Shown here: positions 50,139 through 58,313 of the stretch, in pieces
Position numbering within the stretch: position 1 is the first letter of the stretch
Layout: each line of letters begins with the position of its first letter
Assembly: GCF_004362825.1 (NCBI RefSeq)
Contig: NZ_SNXZ01000002.1
Span: forward strand, 1,111,365 to 1,175,364
DNA from: Labedaea rhizosphaerae
GTDB taxonomy: Bacteria > Actinomycetota > Actinomycetes > Mycobacteriales > Pseudonocardiaceae
DNA: 64,000 nucleotides
Direction: 5' to 3'
Notes under the pieces: model-generated
The model's input: only the letters and a program-made list of their open reading frames with translations
What the model was told of the DNA's origin: nothing
Databases searched by the model: none
Program-made: the position numbers and the translations under genes

Positions 50139-51902
50139 ATGCCGACTTCGACGGTGCGCGGTCTTGTCGCCGCCGGCGCAGTGCTCGCCGCAGTTTTCAG
50201 TGCCGCAAGCGTTCCCGCCGCCGCAGCCCCGCAGAGCAGTGGCTGCACCGGCGCCATCAAACCCGCCTCGATCATGCAGGTGCTGCCCTGCGACGACTTC
50301 GACCGCGTGCTGGCCAAGGCGGCCAACGTCGTCCCGCGCGAAGGGCAGGTCGCGTGGCAGCAGCGGCCGGTCACCGCGTTCACCCACTTCGGCATGAACA
50401 CGTTCACCGACCGCGAATGGGGCTCCGGCGCGGAACCCGAGTCGCGCTTCGACCCGCCGGTGGTCGACACCGACCAGTGGATGCGCTCGCTCAAGGCCGC
50501 GGGCGTCACGCAGGTGATGCTGACCGTCAAGCACCACGACGGGTTCGTGCTCTACCCGACGCGCTACACCAACCACTCGGTCGTCGCGAGCCCGTGGTGG
50601 GCGAACGGCGCCAACCCGCGCGGTGACGTCCTGCGCGACTACATCGACTCGGCCCGCGCGCAGGGCCTGAAGATCGGCGTCTACCTCTCCCCCGCAGACG
50701 GCGCCGAGCTGCCCAAGGCGTTCTTCGCGAGCGAGGTCCAGCGGATCGCGGCGAAGGTCCAGGCCGGCCAACCGCTTTCCATCGAGGAGCAGGCGACCTG
50801 GGACGACCGCGACAGCGCGCCCCGCGGCGAGGGCCGCTACGGCAGCGGCAGCGCGATCACGCAACGCACGATCCCCACGCTGGTCCCGAACGACGACCGT
50901 GCGGCCGCGCTCGCGCACGGCGAGCTGCCGAAGTTCACGGTCCAGGAGGACGACTACAACGCCTATTACTTGAACCAGCTCTACGAGCTCTTCACCCAGT
51001 ACGGCCCGATCGACGAGCTGTGGCTCGACGGCGCGAACCCGTGGCGCGACCGCGGGATCAGCGAGACCTACGACTTCACCACCTGGTTCTCGATGATCCA
51101 CAAGCTGTCGCCGGACACCGTGACGTTCGCCGGTCCCGCCGGCGTGCGCTGGGTCGGCAACGAGGGCGGTTCGGCCCGCACGACCGAGTGGAGCGCGCTG
51201 CCCACCACCGGCGACCCGAACACCGCGCACAACGAGGAGCTGTTCCTCGGTGGCGCGACGGCCACTGACCTCGGGTCCCGCACGGTGCTCGCCGATCCGT
51301 CGGTGCGCTACGTGCAGTGGGCGCCCGCCGAGTCCGACGTCTCGATCCGGCCCGGCTGGTTCTTCCACCCGAGCCAGCAGCCCAAGACCGCCGCGCAGCT
51401 CGTGGACATCTACCGCCGCACGGTCGGGCGCAACTCCTCGCTGCTGCTCAACGTCCCGCCGGGGCCGGACGGCAAGATCGCCGACACCGACGCGGCCCAG
51501 CTGGCGTCGTTCGGCGGTTCCGTTGCCCAGACCCAGGCCCGCAACCTGGTCCCGGGGAACTCCGTGGTCACCGACGACGAGCTGACCACCGCGTGGTCGC
51601 CGGCCCGCGGCGCGCTCACCGGCACGTTGGACCTGCCGCTCGCCGGACCGACCACGTTCGACCAGATCCGCCTCGGCGAGGACATCACCCGCGGTCAGCA
51701 CATCGAGGGCGCGGTCGTGCAAGCCCGCGTCGATGGCACGTGGAAGTCGATCGGGACGGTGACCACGATCGGCTACACCCGGCTGATCACCCTCACCGCA
51801 CCGGTCACGGCCGACCGGCTGCGCGTGGTCGTCACCCAATCCCGGGCCACGCCAAGGGTTTCAACCGTCGCCCTGTACCGCACCGTGCCCCCGGCCGCCT
51901 GA
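50139..51902 (+). CDS. Secreted alpha-L-fucosidase (GH29)
   Basis: A 587-residue exoenzyme with signal VRGLVAAGAVLAAVFSAASV. The GH29 barrel is evident: TAFTHFGMNTFTDREWGSG, VTQVMLTVKHHDGFVLYPTR, KIGVYLSPADGAELPK, and the catalytic nucleophile Asp297 in PIDELWLDGANPWRDRG. RNSSLLLNVPPGPDGKIADT closes the barrel. The last 120 residues form a beta-sandwich that may bind carbohydrate. It would release fucose from glycans outside the cell. GTG/ATG choice is clear: the ATG at 50139 follows CAGGAGGAAG. The GH84 gene starts 14 bp after its stop. Confidence 0.9.
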   Translation: MPTSTVRGLVAAGAVLAAVFSAASVPAAAAPQSSGCTGAIKPASIMQVLPCDDFDRVLAKAANVVPREGQVAWQQRPVTAFTHFGMNTFTDREWGSGAEPESRFDPPVVDTDQWMRSLKAAGVTQVMLTVKHHDGFVLYPTRYTNHSVVASPWWANGANPRGDVLRDYIDSARAQGLKIGVYLSPADGAELPKAFFASEVQRIAAKVQAGQPLSIEEQATWDDRDSAPRGEGRYGSGSAITQRTIPTLVPNDDRAAALAHGELPKFTVQEDDYNAYYLNQLYELFTQYGPIDELWLDGANPWRDRGISETYDFTTWFSMIHKLSPDTVTFAGPAGVRWVGNEGGSARTTEWSALPTTGDPNTAHNEELFLGGATATDLGSRTVLADPSVRYVQWAPAESDVSIRPGWFFHPSQQPKTAAQLVDIYRRTVGRNSSLLLNVPPGPDGKIADTDAAQLASFGGSVAQTQARNLVPGNSVVTDDELTTAWSPARGALTGTLDLPLAGPTTFDQIRLGEDITRGQHIEGAVVQARVDGTWKSIGTVTTIGYTRLITLTAPVTADRLRVVVTQSRATPRVSTVALYRTVPPAA

Positions 51903-51916
51903 GAAGAAGGAAGCCC

Positions 51917-53809
51917 ATGAGAATCCAGCTCGCCGCGGTCGTCGCCGGCCTGGCGACCATCGCCCTCGGCGCGCCCGTCGCCGACGCGGCGCCCGCAGCC
52001 ACACCGCAGGCGCTGCCGCCGGTGTCGCCCACTCCGCAACAGATTTCCCGCGACGGCGCGGACGTCCAGGTGCCGAGCACCGTCACGGTCGTCACGGACT
52101 CGGCGACCGACAAGCCCGCGCTCGACCTGCTCACCACCCAGCTGCGCGCGCACGGCGTGCACAAGGTGGTCACGGACAACGACAACCACGGTGGCCTCGT
52201 GATCCGCCTGGGCGGACCCGAAATCGCGTCCGTGCCGACCCAGGCCGAGGGCTACACGCTGCGGGTCGACCGCGACGAGGTCGTCATCGCCGGGCGCGAC
52301 GGCGCCGGGCAGTACTACGGCGTGCAGACGTTGCGGCAGCTCTTCGTCCGGTCCGGGCAGAGCTGGAAGCTCGCCGGCGCGTCGGTGCAGGACTGGCCGA
52401 ACATGGCGCTGCGCGGATCGATCGAGGGCTTCTACGGTCCACCGTGGACGACCGCGGACCGCGTGCGGCAGCTGGAGTTCCTGGGTTCGGTCAAGGCCAA
52501 CACCTACGTCTACAGCGCGAAGGACGACGCCTACCTGCGTGCGCGCTGGCGTGACGCGTACCCGGCCGACCAGCTCGCCACCCTGGGCACGCTGGCCCAG
52601 GCGGCAACGGCCAACCACGTCGAGTTCACCTACGCGCTGTCCCCCGGCGTGTCGATCTGCTTCTCGTCGCCCGCGGACCGGGCGGCGGTGTTCGCGAAGT
52701 TCCAGTCGGTGTACGACCTCGGCGTGCGGTCGTTCTCCATGCCGTTCGACGACATCTCCTACACGCGCTGGAACTGCGCCGCCGACCAGACGGCGTACGG
52801 CGCTCCGGGCCGCTCGGCCGCCGGGGCCGCGCAGGTGTCGCTGCTCAACGACATCGCGCAGAACTTCATCGCCACGCATCCCGGCACCAAGCCGCTGCAG
52901 ACCGTGCCGACCGAGTACAGCGACCTGGCCGACTCGGCGTACAAGACGCAGCTGCGCGAGCACCTGGACCCGTCGGTGGTCGTGCAGTGGACCGGCACGG
53001 ACGTGGTGCCGCCCAGCATCACCACCGGCCAGGCCGACCAGGTGTCCACTGTGTACGGACGCAAGGTCTTCCTGTGGGACAACTACCCGGTCAACGACTA
53101 CGGCCAGTCCGGCGGACGGCTGCTGCTGGCGCCCTACGACAAGCGCCAGGCCGGGTTGTCGGACTACCTGAGCGGGATCGTGTCCAACCCGATGAACCAG
53201 GAGGCCGCGAGCGAGGTCGCCGAGTTCGGGGTCGCGGACTTCGCGTGGAACGACAAGGCCTACTCCGCCGCGAAGTCCTGGCCGCTGGCCCTGGCGCACC
53301 TGACCGACGGCGACCAGCGGGCGGTCGACGCCATGCTGGTGTTCGCCGACCTGGAGCACCTCGCGCCGACGTTCGGCACGACGCCGTGGCAGCCGCAGGC
53401 CCCCGCGCTGGCCGCTCGCGTCGACGCGTTCTGGCAGCGCTGGAACGCCGGTGACCACGCCGGCGCGGCAACGGAGCTGCGTGCGTACGCGCAGCGGATC
53501 GCCGACGCGCCAGGGGTGATCCGCGACGGGGCCGTGTCCCCGGCCTTCGTCACGGACGCCGGGCCGTGGCTGGACGCCACCGCGTTGTGGGGCGCCGCGC
53601 TGGTCGACCAGCTCGACGCGCTGGTCGCCGCCGACAACGGCGACCAGCAGCAGGCCCGGCAGCTCACCGCGTCCGCCGATGCCCTCGTGGCCCAGGCGAA
53701 GGCGACGAAGACGGGCAACACCAACCGCTGGGGCATCCGCCAGGCCCTCGTCGGCGACGGTGTGCTGGACGTGTTCATCACCCAGGCTCGCGAGCTCACC
53801 GCTCCGTGA
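51917..53809 (+). CDS. Secreted beta-N-acetylglucosaminidase (GH84)
   Basis: A 630-residue exoenzyme with signal IQLAAVVAGLATIALGAPVA. An N-terminal Glyco_hydro_20b-like domain (about 35-150, with YTLRVDRDEVVIAGRDGAGQ) precedes the GH84 catalytic barrel (RGSIEGFYGPPWTTADRVRQ, NTYVYSAKDDAYLRARWRDA). The two catalytic aspartates are Asp278 and Asp279 in SMPFDDISYTRW. A helical C-terminal region follows. Bacterial relatives act as O-GlcNAcases or hyaluronidases; here GlcNAc release from glycoproteins or glycans is likely. It forms an operon with the fucosidase under the DasR-like site. Confidence 0.9.
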   Translation: MRIQLAAVVAGLATIALGAPVADAAPAATPQALPPVSPTPQQISRDGADVQVPSTVTVVTDSATDKPALDLLTTQLRAHGVHKVVTDNDNHGGLVIRLGGPEIASVPTQAEGYTLRVDRDEVVIAGRDGAGQYYGVQTLRQLFVRSGQSWKLAGASVQDWPNMALRGSIEGFYGPPWTTADRVRQLEFLGSVKANTYVYSAKDDAYLRARWRDAYPADQLATLGTLAQAATANHVEFTYALSPGVSICFSSPADRAAVFAKFQSVYDLGVRSFSMPFDDISYTRWNCAADQTAYGAPGRSAAGAAQVSLLNDIAQNFIATHPGTKPLQTVPTEYSDLADSAYKTQLREHLDPSVVVQWTGTDVVPPSITTGQADQVSTVYGRKVFLWDNYPVNDYGQSGGRLLLAPYDKRQAGLSDYLSGIVSNPMNQEAASEVAEFGVADFAWNDKAYSAAKSWPLALAHLTDGDQRAVDAMLVFADLEHLAPTFGTTPWQPQAPALAARVDAFWQRWNAGDHAGAATELRAYAQRIADAPGVIRDGAVSPAFVTDAGPWLDATALWGAALVDQLDALVAADNGDQQQARQLTASADALVAQAKATKTGNTNRWGIRQALVGDGVLDVFITQARELTAP

Positions 53810-53894
53810 GGCTGCCGTCGGCGACGTGCTGCTCGATCGACTTGGGCAGCAGGTAGACCGGTCCACCGCCAGGCCGGTCGTGCCACGGCACGGT

Positions 53895-53926
53895 GCGGCC
53901 GGCGAGGGTGCTCCCTCGCCGGCCGC
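53895..53926. terminator. Bidirectional hairpin between GH84 and the PAAR gene
   Basis: GCGGCCGGCGAGGG (53895-53908) pairs perfectly with 53913-53926 across TGCT. It lies between convergent genes. Confidence 0.85.
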
Positions 53927-53984
53927 TCCGCCATGGCGGGAAGTCGGCATCCCCGTCTCGACTACGGGACGAGGATGGCCTTGC

Positions 53985-54377
53985 TCAAGCCACCAGGACC
54001 GTGCCCACCGCGATGATCGTGCCCACTGGGAGCGGGACCGGGTCGTTGCACGTGAGGACCTTGTCGCCGTTGCGGGCCGCGGGCTTGCCGTTGATCAGCA
54101 CCGTCGGGCTGCCCACCACGATCTTGCCGTTGTTGGTCGGCGGCTTCTGGAACGAGCCGGACGACGGCACGTGCGGCGGCACGATCACGGCCTCGCTGCC
54201 CACCACGGCCGCGGGCTTCCCGGCGATCAGGACGTTCGTGCTGCAGCCGTTCAGGATCTTGGCGTTGAACGGGAACGGTTGCGGCGTCGGCACCGGCCCA
54301 CCCGGCGACGGCACCATGACGATGTGCGTGTCGGTCCCGGTCACCGCATCGCCCATCTTGGCCGCGGGCTGACTCAT
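53985..54377 (-). CDS. PAAR-domain spike-tip protein of an eCIS
   Basis: A 130-residue protein with the repeated PAAR-type pattern: MSQPAAKMGDAVTGTDTHIV, ILNGCSTNVLIAGKPAAVVG, GKIVVGSPTVLINGKPAARN and GDKVLTCNDPVPLPVGTIIA. PAAR proteins cap the VgrG-like spike of contractile injection systems and bind a metal ion at the tip. The ATG overlaps a 27-codon ORF (ATGA), and all three minus-strand genes appear to be one operon divergent from the sheath gene. Confidence 0.85.
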   Translation of the reverse strand: MSQPAAKMGDAVTGTDTHIVMVPSPGGPVPTPQPFPFNAKILNGCSTNVLIAGKPAAVVGSEAVIVPPHVPSSGSFQKPPTNNGKIVVGSPTVLINGKPAARNGDKVLTCNDPVPLPVGTIIAVGTVLVA

Positions 54378-54457
54378 GCGATCACCTCGCGGACGCGAGA
54401 CGGTGTCCGGTCCCTTCGGCGCATGACATCCATGATTCGCTCGCAAGCTTCGCTCAT
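54374..54457 (-). CDS. 27-residue micro-ORF nested between DUF4255 and PAAR genes
   Basis: The ORF encodes MSEACERIMDVMRRRDRTPS plus RVREVIA. Its ATG overlaps the stop of the DUF4255 gene (54454-54457), and its stop overlaps the PAAR ATG (54374-54377), both as ATGA. Such perfect double overlap suggests translational coupling of a real small gene or a coupling device. A charged amphipathic helix is likely. I know no homologue. Confidence 0.5.
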   Translation of the reverse strand: MSEACERIMDVMRRRDRTPSRVREVIA

Positions 54458-55065
54458 GCGGGGCTCTCCGTGATCCGGCCGCGCGGCGGCGGCACCGACC
54501 GCACGGGTTCCGGGTCCGGTGGACGCGACCCGGCGATGCCGAGGTCGACCTGTGCCGGCGCAGGCGCGAGTTCGGTGACCACCGGCATCGGCACCGGCGC
54601 CGTGAGCACGAGCTCGATGCTCGCGCGCGGCGGGATGCCCAGCGCCGACCACAGGTCCAGCGGCGCGGGCGCGAACTCGGGGCTCGCCACCGCGAGCGCG
54701 ACGTCGTGCAGGCCGCCGTGCAGGTGTTGCTCCGGCACCGATGTGCCGACACCGAGCCCGGCGAGCGCCATGCCCAGCAAGGCGTGTTCGCGTTCGACGT
54801 CCGCCGCCCACGCCGTCAGCAGGTAGGTGAGCTGGTAGCGGCGCGAGACCGGCACGCGTGCGGTCACCCTGCCGTTCCCGTCGCGCACGTCCGACCAGGC
54901 CGCCGCACGCGCGGCCAGGTCCTCGACCACGCGGTAGAGCAGCGCACCGACCGCCTCTCCCCCGGCCCGCCAGGCCGGGTCGGGCGGGTCGAAACGCACG
55001 GCCGTCCCCGCGGGCAGCGCCTCGGCGAGCATCGACCGCACCACGGTGTCCACGTCGTGCAGCAC
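54454..55065 (-). CDS. DUF4255 (Pvc16-like) tail protein of an eCIS
   Basis: A 203-residue protein. The N-terminal MLHDVDTVVRSMLAEALPAG, VRFDPPDP, ALLYRVVEDLAARAAAWSDV and SRRYQLTYLLTAWAADVERE segments match DUF4255/Pvc16, which caps or terminates the contractile tail in Photorhabdus PVC and Serratia Afp systems. HALLGMALAGLGVGTSVPEQ follows. The C-terminus is Pro-rich. GTG start at 55065. It is divergent from the sheath gene across 167 bp, which must hold both promoters. Confidence 0.85.
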   Translation of the reverse strand: MLHDVDTVVRSMLAEALPAGTAVRFDPPDPAWRAGGEAVGALLYRVVEDLAARAAAWSDVRDGNGRVTARVPVSRRYQLTYLLTAWAADVEREHALLGMALAGLGVGTSVPEQHLHGGLHDVALAVASPEFAPAPLDLWSALGIPPRASIELVLTAPVPMPVVTELAPAPAQVDLGIAGSRPPDPEPVRSVPPPRGRITESPA

Positions 55066-55232
55066 GCGTCGAGCATCCGTCGCCGCCGGCCGGCGGGGCA
55101 GTCGCGACGGGGCACGTCATCGGCCTTCGGGGCATACCCCATGAGGCAACGCGGCCTGCTCGTTGGCTTGTGGTGCGAGCGGTCCCGGGCGATGGACAGT
55201 GACCGCGACACCCGCAGTGGTTGGGAGGGGCG

Positions 55233-56783
55233 ATGCCGAGTTATCTGTCACCTGGCGTGTACATGGAGGAGGTTTCCTCCGGCTCGAAGCCCATCGAAGG
55301 CGTCGGCACGGCGGTGGCCGCGTTCGTCGGTTTCGCCGAGATGGGACCGGTCAACGAACCGGTGCTGGTCACGAACTGGACCCAGTTCACCCAGGCCTTC
55401 GGCGGCTTCATCGAGGGCGGCTACCTCGCGCACGCCGTCTACGGTTACTTCTCCAACGGCGGTGGCGCCGCGTACATCGTGCGGATCGGCGGCGGCAACG
55501 CCGACGCCGGCAACAACGGTCACGCGCAGCTGCCCGCCGCCGCGCGAGCCGAGTTGCCCGCCGCGAAGGGCGGGAAGCCGCTGGCGTTGCGCGCGGTGGC
55601 GACTGACGCGGGCGCGGGTCCGATCACCGTGGAGGTGCAGGACCCGTCCGAGCCCGGCGAGGAGAGCTTCAAGCTCGTGGTGAAGCAGGGCGAGAAGGAA
55701 GAGGTCTTCGACAACCTCACCACCAAGCGCGGGCCCGCGAACGTGCAGACCGCGTTGCGCCAGTCCACTTTGGTCGCCGTCGAGGAGGAGACCAAGGGCG
55801 GCACGCTTGCCGTGCCGCGCAAGGGAACCCAGGTCACGCTGGCCGCCGCGGCGGCGGAGGCGCCGGTGCCGGCCCGGCTGAGCGCGGACGACTACGTGGG
55901 CGACGCGGCCGACCGCACCGGGTTCGCCGGGCTCGAGGCGATCGACGACGTGACCATGCTGGCGGTGCCGGACCTGATGATGGCCCACCAGAACGGCGTC
56001 ATCGACGACGAGGGCGTCCGCGCGGTGCAGGCCGCGATGATCGCGCACTGCGAGCTCATGTCCGACCGCGTCGCGATCCTCGACCCGCCCCCGGACATGC
56101 GCCCGCAGCAGGTCAAGGACTGGCGGATGAACGTCGCCGGCTACGACTCGAAGTACGCGACGCTGTACTGGCCGTGGATCAAGGTCATGGACCCGCGCAG
56201 CGGCAAGCCGGTCTTCGTGCCGCCGAGCGGGCACGTCGCGGGCATCTGGGCCCGCAACGACGACACCCGCGGCGTGCACAAGGCGCCGGCCAACGAGACC
56301 ATCCGCGGCGTCATCGACCTGCAGTCCGGGCTCACCCGCGGCGAGCACGACCAGCTGAACCCGATCGGCGTGAACTGCATCCGGGCGTTCCCCGGCCAGG
56401 GCATCCGGATCTGGGGCGCGCGGACGCTCTCCAGCGACCCGGAATGGCGCTACCTGAACGTGCGGCGGCTTTTCAACTACGTGGAGAAGTCGATCCTCAG
56501 CGGCACCAACTGGGTCGTATTCGAACCGAACGACGAATTCCTGTGGCGTTCGGTGGAACGCACGATCAGCATGTTCCTGCGCCGGGTCTGGCGTTCGGGC
56601 GCGCTTTTCGGCCGCACCCCGGAACAGGCGTTCTACGTCAAGTGCGACGCCGAGAACAACCCCGAGGAGAACCGGGACGCCGGCATCCTGACCGTCGACG
56701 TCGGCATCGCGCCGGTGAAACCCGCCGAATTCGTCGTCTTCCGCCTCTCGCAGTTCTCCGAGGGCGCGGCGCTCGACGAGTAA
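55233..56783 (+). CDS. Contractile tail sheath protein of an eCIS
   Basis: A 516-residue sheath protein. It begins MPSYLSPGVYMEEVSSGSKP with EGVGTAVAAFVGFAEMGPVN, which forms the sheath N-terminal linking strand and first domain. The C-terminal domain carries RTLSSDPEWRYLNVRRLFNY, FEPNDEFLWRSVERTISMFL, NNPEENRDAGILTVDVGIAP and FRLSQFSEG. A variable insert (about 100-210) precedes ADDYVGDAADRTGFAGLEAI. The sheath contracts to push the inner tube. ATG at 55233 has GGGAGGGG upstream. Confidence 0.93.
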   Translation: MPSYLSPGVYMEEVSSGSKPIEGVGTAVAAFVGFAEMGPVNEPVLVTNWTQFTQAFGGFIEGGYLAHAVYGYFSNGGGAAYIVRIGGGNADAGNNGHAQLPAAARAELPAAKGGKPLALRAVATDAGAGPITVEVQDPSEPGEESFKLVVKQGEKEEVFDNLTTKRGPANVQTALRQSTLVAVEEETKGGTLAVPRKGTQVTLAAAAAEAPVPARLSADDYVGDAADRTGFAGLEAIDDVTMLAVPDLMMAHQNGVIDDEGVRAVQAAMIAHCELMSDRVAILDPPPDMRPQQVKDWRMNVAGYDSKYATLYWPWIKVMDPRSGKPVFVPPSGHVAGIWARNDDTRGVHKAPANETIRGVIDLQSGLTRGEHDQLNPIGVNCIRAFPGQGIRIWGARTLSSDPEWRYLNVRRLFNYVEKSILSGTNWVVFEPNDEFLWRSVERTISMFLRRVWRSGALFGRTPEQAFYVKCDAENNPEENRDAGILTVDVGIAPVKPAEFVVFRLSQFSEGAALDE

Positions 56784-56798
56784 GGGTGGAGGATCGCC

Positions 56799-57233
56799 AT
56801 GACCGCGGTGGTCAGCGCCGCCCGCTTCTGGATCTCCTGCGAGGGCTGGGCGACCGGGCTCGGTTTCTCCGAGCTCGCCGGGTTCAACACGACGGTGGAA
56901 AGCCAGGAGTACTCCTACAACGGGCTGGTCGGCAACGTGCACACCAAGCAGTTCGGGCGCTCGCGGCCACCGCAGATCAGCCTCAAGCGGGCGCTCGACG
57001 CCACCGGGTTCGCCCAGCTCTTCGGCTGGCACATGCTGGCCCGGATGAACAACCCGCTGGCGAAACTGCCGGCGATCTTCACCATCATGGACGCGTCCGG
57101 TGAGGTGTCGATCGTGTGCACGCTGGAAAACGCGTGGTGCGCGAAACTCGACATCGATTCCACGCAGGCCGGGGCGGCGAACGTCGTGATGATGAAAGCC
57201 ACGATCGAATGCGACAGCATTCTCATCGGATGA
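56799..57233 (+). CDS. eCIS tail tube protein 1 (gp19-like)
   Basis: A 144-residue tube protein: VVSAARFWISCEGWATGLGF, ELAGFNTTVESQEYSYNGLV, VHTKQFGRSRPPQISLKRAL and ENAWCAKLDIDSTQAGAANV. Paralogous to the next gene. It forms the inner tube around which the sheath assembles. RBS GGTGGAGGA. Confidence 0.9.
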   Translation: MTAVVSAARFWISCEGWATGLGFSELAGFNTTVESQEYSYNGLVGNVHTKQFGRSRPPQISLKRALDATGFAQLFGWHMLARMNNPLAKLPAIFTIMDASGEVSIVCTLENAWCAKLDIDSTQAGAANVVMMKATIECDSILIG

Positions 57234-57247
57234 GAGGGTGAGCGTCC

Positions 57248-57709
57248 ATGCCTTTGGGCACGCAACAGCAGCAGGTCGTCAGCGCGGCCCGGTTCGTCAT
57301 CGATTTCCCCGCACCGCTGGGCCGGATCGCGTTCCAGGAACTGGGTGGCATCACGTCGAAGGTCGGCTCGCAGGAGTACATCTACAACGACGACCGCGGC
57401 CACACCATCCACACCAAGCAGTACGGCAAGACCGAGCCGCCCACCGTCACGCTCAAACGCGGCCTCGACACCGAGGGCAGCAAGCTCATCATGGCGTGGC
57501 ACGGGCTCGCCCGAAGCGGTGACCCGAAGGCCCGGCTCGACGGCCTGCTCACGGTGATGGACGCCTCGGAGCCGCCGACCATCCAGATCGTCTACAAGCT
57601 GCACAACGCGTGGTGCTCGGACGTGACGGTCAGCAGCATGAAGGCGGGCTCGGCGGACGTCGCGACGATCGAGTGCAAGATCACCTGCGAAGCGATCGTG
57701 GCGGCGTGA
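57248..57709 (+). CDS. eCIS tail tube protein 2 (gp19-like)
   Basis: A 153-residue protein clearly related to tube protein 1: SAARFVIDFPAPLGRIAFQE, GITSKVGSQEYIYNDDRGHT, IHTKQYGKTEPPTVTLKRGL and HNAWCSDVTVSSMKAGSADV. Two or more tube paralogues are usual in this system class, one for the shaft and others for the base-proximal rings. Its stop shares a base with the next ATG. Confidence 0.9.
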   Translation: MPLGTQQQQVVSAARFVIDFPAPLGRIAFQELGGITSKVGSQEYIYNDDRGHTIHTKQYGKTEPPTVTLKRGLDTEGSKLIMAWHGLARSGDPKARLDGLLTVMDASEPPTIQIVYKLHNAWCSDVTVSSMKAGSADVATIECKITCEAIVAA

Positions 57710-58113
57710 TGAGCGCGCCACACCTGACCGCGCCCGACACGGCACTGCGCACGGAGTATCCGTTCGTGCTGCCAAGGGGTTTCGTCGACGACCACGGTGT
57801 CGTGCACCGCAACGGCGTCATGCGCCTGGCGACCGCGCGGGACGAGATCGCGACCCAGACCGACTCGCGGGTCCGGCAGAACCCGGCGTACCTGACCGTG
57901 CTGTTGCTGGAGCGCACGGTCAGCTCGCTGGGGTCGCTGCCCTTGATCGACACGCTGGTGATCGAGGGCCTGTTCGCCTCGGACCTCGCGTTCCTGCAGG
58001 ACCTCTACCGGCGCATCAACCAGGAGGGCCACACGGAGGCGCAGGTGGCCTGCCCGTCGTGCGGCAACGCGTTCGCGGTGGACCTCGCCGGTGATGCGCC
58101 GGGGGGATCGTGA
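57709..58113 (+). CDS. Phage-tail-assembly-like protein with C-terminal CxxC
   Basis: A 134-residue protein. After TEYPFVLPRGFVDDHGVVHR and a helical core (QNPAYLTVLLLERTVSSLGS, DTLVIEGLFASDLAFLQDLY) it ends with a zinc-knuckle-like CPSCGNAF. The length and position between tubes and DUF6760 match the tail-assembly chaperone-like protein of actinobacterial eCIS clusters. TGATG overlap with tube 2 and GTGA overlap with the next gene indicate coupling. Confidence 0.75.
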   Translation: MSAPHLTAPDTALRTEYPFVLPRGFVDDHGVVHRNGVMRLATARDEIATQTDSRVRQNPAYLTVLLLERTVSSLGSLPLIDTLVIEGLFASDLAFLQDLYRRINQEGHTEAQVACPSCGNAFAVDLAGDAPGGS

Positions 58114-58301
58114 CGTACACGGCCGACCGCCTCTGGCAGGAAGCCGTGTACGTCGCCTACTACCTGCACTGGCCGCTGGACCACATCCTCGGCCTCGAAC
58201 ACCCGGCCCGCAGGCGGGTCATCGAAGAGATCGGCGGGATCCACCGCGAGCTCAACGCGGCGGACCAATCCGCGCCATCCATGCCATCCATGCCGTGGTG
58301 A
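58110..58301 (+). CDS. DUF6760-like small eCIS protein
   Basis: A 63-residue protein: VTYTADRLWQEAVYVAYYLH, WPLDHILGLEHPARRRVIEE. The W-x-P-L-D-x-I-x-x-L-E-H-P-x-R pattern is typical of this small protein, which follows the chaperone-like gene in actinobacterial and other eCIS clusters and resembles the split tail-assembly proteins of phages. GTG start overlaps the previous stop. Confidence 0.8.
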   Translation: MTYTADRLWQEAVYVAYYLHWPLDHILGLEHPARRRVIEEIGGIHRELNAADQSAPSMPSMPW

Positions 58302-58313
58302 GGGAGGGACACG

